Origin: an uncultured Persicobacter sp.
Lineage (GTDB): Bacteria > Bacteroidota > Bacteroidia > Cytophagales > Cyclobacteriaceae
Length of the DNA stretch: 64,000 bases
Reading direction: 5' to 3'
Assembly: GCA_947498325.1 (NCBI GenBank)
Contig: CANMKE010000005.1
Location: 62,001-126,000, forward strand
Shown here: one piece after another, positions 59,688-64,000 of the stretch
Numbering within the stretch: position 1 is the stretch's first letter
Layout: the number at the start of each line of letters is the position of its first letter
The notes under the pieces: generated by a model
Database searches by the model: none
The model's input: the letters and a program-made list of their open reading frames with translations, nothing else
What the model was told of the DNA's origin: nothing
Made by a program: the position numbers and the translations under genes

Positions 59688-61870
59688 GCCAGGAAGCGGT
59701 GCTGAGAATTATAGCTTCCAGTAAATTCAATTGGGCCAATAAACGAATTGTAGCCGTAAGTCAGTGAGGTTGCGGTGCTCAGGTCGGTAATGTGGAAAAG
59801 CTGTGAGCGGGTTCGCTCTACTTTTGCCGCATCAAAATGAATCTGCAAGTAATTTTTCTTGAACAGTTTTTGCTGATAAGTAACATTAGCCATCAGGGCA
59901 TTGGGGGCCGCAAGCCGATGATCACCTGCATGGAAACCGTTCAGTGAATGAATACCAGGCAATTTAAAATTATCGCCTCGTCCACCCAACAGTGCGAAGT
60001 AGGCCGCAGGAACCACTTCAGTGCTGTTAACATGAACCATCCCATTTAAAATTAATGTACCATTATGTGACAACGGAAAGGCTTTTTCAGCTTTCACATT
60101 CATCAACAGATTGATAGGTTGATTGCCGAGATATTTGGTCAGTCTGAAATCGGCCCTCACTCGGCTCCCCCGATGCGGATAATGCGGCTGATCGAGGTTA
60201 TCCCTGAGCAAAACCATTTTTCCGCCAACATATACACCATTGGTAGAATCTTTTACCCCGAGTTCTTTCTCAAAAGTACTAGTTCTTGATAAAAAGTCTA
60301 CGATAGGCCCCGCGCTTATGAGTACATCGTTGGAAAGCTTTCCGTGTGCGGTCAGGTCAACGGTGAATGAATTAATAATATATTCATTTAATAAAGCCTG
60401 AAACTGAAATGTTTGCCTGAACTGGTCGAAGTCAAGCCCAAAAGAATAGTCAATATTTTTTTGGCCATACCACCAGTATTCTGATTTTATCCTTAAATTT
60501 TTGGAAATCTTAACGGCGAGGTTCATACGGCTATCCCGTGTCAGTAAATTATTATAGCCCGCCTGAAAAAGGATCGCCGGGCCAAAATCAGGATCATAAT
60601 GAACACCTATGCCGATGGTGCCTGGAACAGCGGGCTCAGTATCAAATTGAATATCTGCGGAACTGGAATCTGCCGACGGCAATACTTTATAGGATACCTT
60701 GTTGTAAAAGCCCGAAGCGTACAAACGGTCAACGTTGGCTTTCAAGGTTTGAAAATTGATGCTGTCGCCCTTGTGAATGATTCTTTGATCATTCACCCGC
60801 CTTTTGGAAACTTTTTTAGCACCGATAAACTCCACATTATTAACTTTAAGATGCGGAGCCTGAAGCTGATGATGTTGCTTAATTTGATAATCTTTGAATT
60901 CTTTCAGGGAATCGCCGAGCATATACAAATCATCAAGGTAATATTCTGCGGCTTTTGTTCCGAGGGTGATCAGAGAATCGACCTGATCAAAATCACTCGG
61001 GCCAAGTTTACCCAAATTCGGTCGGATATTTAAATCCACCATATGTTTGTTTTTCAGGTAGTTTTGCTCCCCGTAAAAAGACATACTCTGGTTCAGGACC
61101 GCAAACATACTGTTCAGGTCTTTCTTTTTGGCCAATTCTCCATGAACATCCGCTCCAATGATAATATCAGCCCCCATTTCCTTCAGCACATCCACTGGGT
61201 AGTTATTAATAACCAAGCCATCGACCAACAATTTTCCATCCAGTTCAACAGGGGTGAAAAAGCTTGGTATCGACATACTGGCCCGCAAGGCATCAGGTAA
61301 ATATCCATGATCAAGCACGACGGCCTTACCAGTAACAATATCAGTGGCGACACATTTGAAGGGGATGGGTAATTTACTCCAGTCTTGTATATTATAGACA
61401 GGGACGCAAAGCTCATTCAGCAAATTGGTCACACTTTGTCCCGCGACCAGTCCTCCAGGAAGTTGAACCCCATTTTTGTCAAAATTTAATTGAATGAAGG
61501 TGCGGTAATAGTTCTCTCGCTCCTCAATGTTGAGGTTGGTTCGGTCGATCTGATCCGCCAGGATTTTAGTCCATGGTGTTACCCGTGCGAGGGAATCTAA
61601 TGCATCAGCGGAATACCCCATAGCATATAATGCGCCTACAATTGAGCCCATACTGTTTCCCGCAATATAATCTACAGGAATGCCAGCCTCCTCCAAAACC
61701 TTCAATACTCCAACATGCGCCAACCCTTTCGCTCCTCCTCCTGAAAGAACGACGCCAACTTTTGGTCGGTGAAGTTTCTGTTTACTGACCTGAGCCATCG
61801 TGCGCTGGGAGCATAAGCAGCCGAGGATCATCAACAGGGATACAAGTATATTTTTATTTGAAAGAGACAT
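59660..61870 (-). CDS. Patatin-like phospholipase with POTRA and outer-membrane barrel (PlpD-type)
   Basis: 736 residues: signal peptide (about 1-26), patatin phospholipase domain (about 38-240) with G-G-G-A-K-G oxyanion loop, G-N-S73-M-G nucleophile elbow and D217-G, then a POTRA-like domain (about 330-400) and an Omp85/D15-type beta-barrel (about 420-736) ending in an aromatic-rich strand (I-G-F-W-I). It is a type V-like secretion or self-translocating lipase as in PlpD. The catalytic dyad is complete. Convergent overlap of 28 nt with the pseudo-amidotransferase gene. Confidence 0.92.
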   Translation of the reverse strand: MSLSNKNILVSLLMILGCLCSQRTMAQVSKQKLHRPKVGVVLSGGGAKGLAHVGVLKVLEEAGIPVDYIAGNSMGSIVGALYAMGYSADALDSLARVTPWTKILADQIDRTNLNIEERENYYRTFIQLNFDKNGVQLPGGLVAGQSVTNLLNELCVPVYNIQDWSKLPIPFKCVATDIVTGKAVVLDHGYLPDALRASMSIPSFFTPVELDGKLLVDGLVINNYPVDVLKEMGADIIIGADVHGELAKKKDLNSMFAVLNQSMSFYGEQNYLKNKHMVDLNIRPNLGKLGPSDFDQVDSLITLGTKAAEYYLDDLYMLGDSLKEFKDYQIKQHHQLQAPHLKVNNVEFIGAKKVSKRRVNDQRIIHKGDSINFQTLKANVDRLYASGFYNKVSYKVLPSADSSSADIQFDTEPAVPGTIGIGVHYDPDFGPAILFQAGYNNLLTRDSRMNLAVKISKNLRIKSEYWWYGQKNIDYSFGLDFDQFRQTFQFQALLNEYIINSFTVDLTAHGKLSNDVLISAGPIVDFLSRTSTFEKELGVKDSTNGVYVGGKMVLLRDNLDQPHYPHRGSRVRADFRLTKYLGNQPINLLMNVKAEKAFPLSHNGTLILNGMVHVNSTEVVPAAYFALLGGRGDNFKLPGIHSLNGFHAGDHRLAAPNALMANVTYQQKLFKKNYLQIHFDAAKVERTRSQLFHITDLSTATSLTYGYNSFIGPIEFTGSYNSQHRFLAYLNIGFWI

Positions 61871-61968
61871 AAAATGAGGTAGCAGGCTATTAATTTAATT
61901 TCTAAATTAGGTATTATAGTGGAATAAGTGTAAAATTCCTTTGTGTTTTTAATCAATTGCTCATCAAT

Positions 61969-62598
61969 ATGAATGCATTATTATTAATTGATATTCAATA
62001 CGACTTTCTGCAAGGCGGAGCTTTAGCCGTGCCGAATGCAAATGAGATATTGCCTGTGTTACAAAAATTGTTCCCAAAGTTTAACTTGATCTTCGCTTCT
62101 CAAGATTTTCACCCTGCTGATCATCGCAGTTTTGCCGCTCAGCACCAAGGGAAACAAATCGGTGAGGTCATCAATCTCGATGGTTTACCCCAAGTACTTT
62201 GGCCTGACCACTGCGTACAGGGTACCGCAGGGGTGGGATTGCATAGCGATTTGCCTACTGACAAGTTTACGGCAGTTGTTCAAAAAGGACAAGACGTAAA
62301 GGTGGATTCTTACAGTGCATTTTTTGATAACGATCATCGGCAACCCACGGGGCTGGATCAGGAATTAAAGGAAAATGGGGTAACAAAGCTGTTTGTGGCG
62401 GGTCTGGCCACCGATTATTGTGTTAAGTTCTCTGTGCTTGATGCCCTAAAATTAGGGTATGAGGTCGTTTTGATAGCCGATGCCGTAAGGGCAGTAAATT
62501 TAGATGCAAAGGATGGCGAGCGTTCTATTGAGGAAATGAAAAGTAAAGGGGCATCAATAATCCTTTCTGAACTATTGATAAATGAGAAAATGCTTTAA
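61969..62598 (+). CDS. pncA: Nicotinamidase
   Basis: Isochorismatase-fold enzyme converting nicotinamide to nicotinate for NAD salvage, 209 residues. The triad is intact: D8 in I-D-I-Q-Y-D, K106 in V-Q-K-G, and C151 in A-T-D-Y-C; the metal site D46-x-H48 with H52 is also present. ATG at 61969 used; the TTG four codons earlier is not needed. Short gap to the next gene (50 nt), which may be co-transcribed. Confidence 0.94.
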   Translation: MNALLLIDIQYDFLQGGALAVPNANEILPVLQKLFPKFNLIFASQDFHPADHRSFAAQHQGKQIGEVINLDGLPQVLWPDHCVQGTAGVGLHSDLPTDKFTAVVQKGQDVKVDSYSAFFDNDHRQPTGLDQELKENGVTKLFVAGLATDYCVKFSVLDALKLGYEVVLIADAVRAVNLDAKDGERSIEEMKSKGASIILSELLINEKML

Positions 62599-62648
62599 AT
62601 CGTTTATTTTTTAGTGTATTCTTGCACATTATTTGATTAACGATTAGA

Positions 62649-63293
62649 ATGAAGTATGTAGTTGGGCTACTTTTGGTAGCATGTTTATTTTTTCCACTTC
62701 AAGGGAGAGGGCAAAATAGTGAGGATGGTTTTAAGCCTGTATCGGAAAGCACGAAAATAGGCGATTGGAGCATGAATACGCTGGTATATCATGCTTTCCC
62801 CAAGTTTAATGCAGATGGCAATTATCGCCTTTGGTTGCAACAGAATTATAAATTAAGGAACAGCCCGCTGAACCTTCGGATGGAGGAGTCTTTTGGGTTA
62901 AAAAATGCTTTGGTCGGTTATATCGATTATTATTTGCCACTGACGTCGCACTTCCTTTTTGCGGGATCTATTGGGTCAGGGTATAATTTTACCACGGCCA
63001 CAAAAGTTTCTGAAGAAACGGGAGAAGTTTTGCAGCGGGGTGCGATGGTTTCTCAGCTCGGCTGGGCGTGTGTGTTTATTGCTCCACTGAATATTAACCG
63101 TTTGACGGTCGTATTGGCATCGGAGCCAGAATATCAGTGGGTTCGTGAAGTGTGGGACTGGACCAACTATATTGCCATTGTTTCCTGGAAGGTCAGTGAC
63201 CATACTGCTGTTCAGGCACGGATTATTGGTGATTATACCCATGGCTATTTATACCAAGCGGGGGCAGGAGTGAGTATTGACTTGGCTCGATAA
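62649..63293 (+). CDS. Hypothetical outer-membrane beta-barrel-like secreted protein
   Basis: 214 residues with a clear signal peptide (cleavage near G-R-G-Q, about residue 22). The mature part alternates strands with aromatic girdles (for example V-G-Y-I-D-Y-Y-L-P-L, Y-Q-W-V-R-E-V-W-D-W) and ends in a G-A-G-V-S-I-D-L-A-R strand, suggesting an eight-to-ten-strand barrel. No named family recognised. A TATTCTTGC near 62620 (one mismatch to TAnnTTTG) may provide its own promoter. Confidence 0.68.
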   Translation: MKYVVGLLLVACLFFPLQGRGQNSEDGFKPVSESTKIGDWSMNTLVYHAFPKFNADGNYRLWLQQNYKLRNSPLNLRMEESFGLKNALVGYIDYYLPLTSHFLFAGSIGSGYNFTTATKVSEETGEVLQRGAMVSQLGWACVFIAPLNINRLTVVLASEPEYQWVREVWDWTNYIAIVSWKVSDHTAVQARIIGDYTHGYLYQAGAGVSIDLAR

Positions 63294-63312
63294 AGGGCTA
63301 TTTGTAAAAAGT

Positions 63313-63389
63313 AAGCTGGCTGATGAATGATGCTGCGCCATGAATTTTTATTCAGTTGCAGTCCACCACTCATCAACTGGCTTTTTTGC
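63313..63389 (+). terminator. Terminator after the barrel gene
   Basis: AAGCTGGCTGATGA (63313-63326) pairs with TCATCAACTGGCTT (63370-63383) with wobbles and one mismatch around a long loop, then TTTTTT. Confidence 0.55.
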
Positions 63390-63411
63390 TTTTAATCAAT
63401 CTGATTCCCAT

Positions 63412-63771
63412 TTATTTTTCAGCATTTATGGACATTGCCACCTGCAAATAAATTTCTAAATTCGACGATGCGATTTCTTCTACAGATTGAAGGAGTATTG
63501 ACCTCACTTGTTTTCTGCCTTGCTGTTCAAGTAGCGGAAATTCGGTCTGATCCATCAAGTAGCCTTTCATAAAACTGACGGCAATTCCCCCTTCAGCATC
63601 GGGCTTTAGATAGCACAATGGCCCATTGAAATAAAAAAAAGGAATGGACCAGCTGATTTTTTCAGAAATATCGGACGATTGACTTTTAATCAAATACCGA
63701 AGCTCTTCAAACATTTGCCGCTGTGGTGCAGGCCTTTGTGCAATCCAGTGATCTACGTGAACACTTCCCAT
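63412..63771 (-). CDS. DUF1801 (YdhG-like) protein
   Basis: 119-residue small soluble protein of the DUF1801/YdeI family. Family features: W-I-A-Q-R-P-A near the start, L-R-Y-L-I-K and I-S-E-K-I-S-W-S-I-P-F-F-Y-F-N-G, then the basic middle and helical end. Function not known. Its ATG shares one base with the TAA of the upstream ChaN-like gene (TAATG), so the two are translationally coupled. Confidence 0.85.
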   Translation of the reverse strand: MGSVHVDHWIAQRPAPQRQMFEELRYLIKSQSSDISEKISWSIPFFYFNGPLCYLKPDAEGGIAVSFMKGYLMDQTEFPLLEQQGRKQVRSILLQSVEEIASSNLEIYLQVAMSINAEK

Positions 63772-64000
63772 TATTGGTGGGTATTAGTCATGTCATCAGC
63801 TACCACCAATACATAATCTGCTTGGTTTAAGTGCTCCTCTGACAATTTTTTTAATTCCCCCTGTTTGACTGTCGCAATTGTAATAATTTTTGATTCAGGA
63901 GAAAGTGCTTTCAGGTAGGTGGTTATGCCTTCGTGAAAATCAGAATGATAACTTCCGTGGAAGTGGATGAATTTCGTGTTTTTGTCAAGCTGTTGCGCTA
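63771..64000 (-). CDS. ChaN / Tiki-superfamily protein, C-terminal part
   Basis: The open frame enters from the right edge and ends at 63771 (76 residues visible). It contains F-H-G-S-Y-H-S-D-F-H-E-G-I and the I-I-T-I-A-T-V strand, the C-terminal pattern of the ChaN/DUF399 haem-binding lipoproteins of the Tiki superfamily. The N-terminal lipoprotein signal and catalytic region are off the window. The stop overlaps the DUF1801 start. Confidence 0.75.
   Translation of the reverse strand, partial: AQQLDKNTKFIHFHGSYHSDFHEGITTYLKALSPESKIITIATVKQGELKKLSEEHLNQADYVLVVADDMTNTHQ

Noticed and set aside
1-64000. tRNA, rRNA, CRISPR arrays, insertion sequences, toxin-antitoxin or defence genes.
   Set aside because: None were seen on either strand; no repeat-spacer pattern, cloverleaf with T-loop motif, transposase or nuclease cluster was found by eye.

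Overview
The window reads as a chromosomal segment of a Bacteroidota bacterium, most likely a marine Cytophagales/Flammeovirga-type genome. The evidence is the family content: DUF5723 and outer-membrane beta-barrel proteins, a DUF5522 mini-protein, a roughly 465-residue arginine decarboxylase, lipoproteins with short lipoboxes, and GAF/PAS sensors with the S-H-x-V-R-A-P type of H-box. Several genes have Bacteroidota-style promoters (TTTG, then 17-23 nt, then TAnnTTTG), and Shine-Dalgarno sequences are scarce. I see no rRNA, tRNA, CRISPR array, insertion sequence or phage gene. The region looks like ordinary housekeeping plus metabolic chromosome, with no clear mobile island.

Layout. 1-7.4 kb: the end of an outer-membrane barrel gene, a tiny DUF5522 gene (59 aa), then polyamine synthesis (speD and an agmatinase-type ureohydrolase sharing an ATGA junction, with arginine decarboxylase 4 kb further on). 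Interleaved are a serine hydrolase, a TatD nuclease and tRNA modification gene tcdA. 7.5-16.5 kb: an SDR reductase, a large FUSC transporter, a DUF6873 pentein-like protein, a lipoprotein plus DUF5723 barrel pair, and an aldo-keto reductase. 17-23 kb: gltBD, the glutamate synthase pair. 23-29.4 kb: a lipoprotein that looks like a DUF885 peptidase with a destroyed metal site, then beta-mannosidase, phosphomannose isomerase and a Tat-exported glycosylasparaginase, which together could take apart the Man-GlcNAc-GlcNAc-Asn core of N-glycans. 29.4-42 kb: a half-size FUSC protein, a HerA/DUF853 ATPase, an overlapping FAD-monooxygenase/aminotransferase pair, a hybrid histidine kinase, a zinc ribbon, a CocE-type hydrolase and a PilJ/GAF sensor. 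42-51 kb: membrane pyrophosphatase, GNAT, a potassium channel ending in a zinc ribbon, a spondin-domain lipoprotein, an esterase, a DUF457 membrane protein, a REC-DHp-REC protein and a MATE exporter.

51.3-59 kb is the most coherent regulatory block. A RamB-like regulator (translationally coupled to an S41 protease) is divergent from an FkbM-type methyltransferase gene, which is followed by aceB and aceA, the glyoxylate shunt. A shared 12-bp motif lies upstream of both the regulator and aceB and is a candidate operator. A LEA-like, amphipathic repeat lipoprotein follows. 59-64 kb holds a class I glutamine-amidotransferase fold protein that has lost its catalytic Cys and His, a patatin/POTRA/barrel protein, nicotinamidase, a small barrel protein, DUF1801, and the tail of a ChaN-like protein.

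My strongest candidates for under-described biology are the pseudo-amidotransferase (59103), the DUF885 pseudoenzyme lipoprotein (23050), the REC-DHp-REC protein without a kinase domain (48579), the RamB-like/aceBA circuit with its candidate operator, and the speD-ureohydrolase coupling. No wholly new multi-gene system is provable from the sequence alone.
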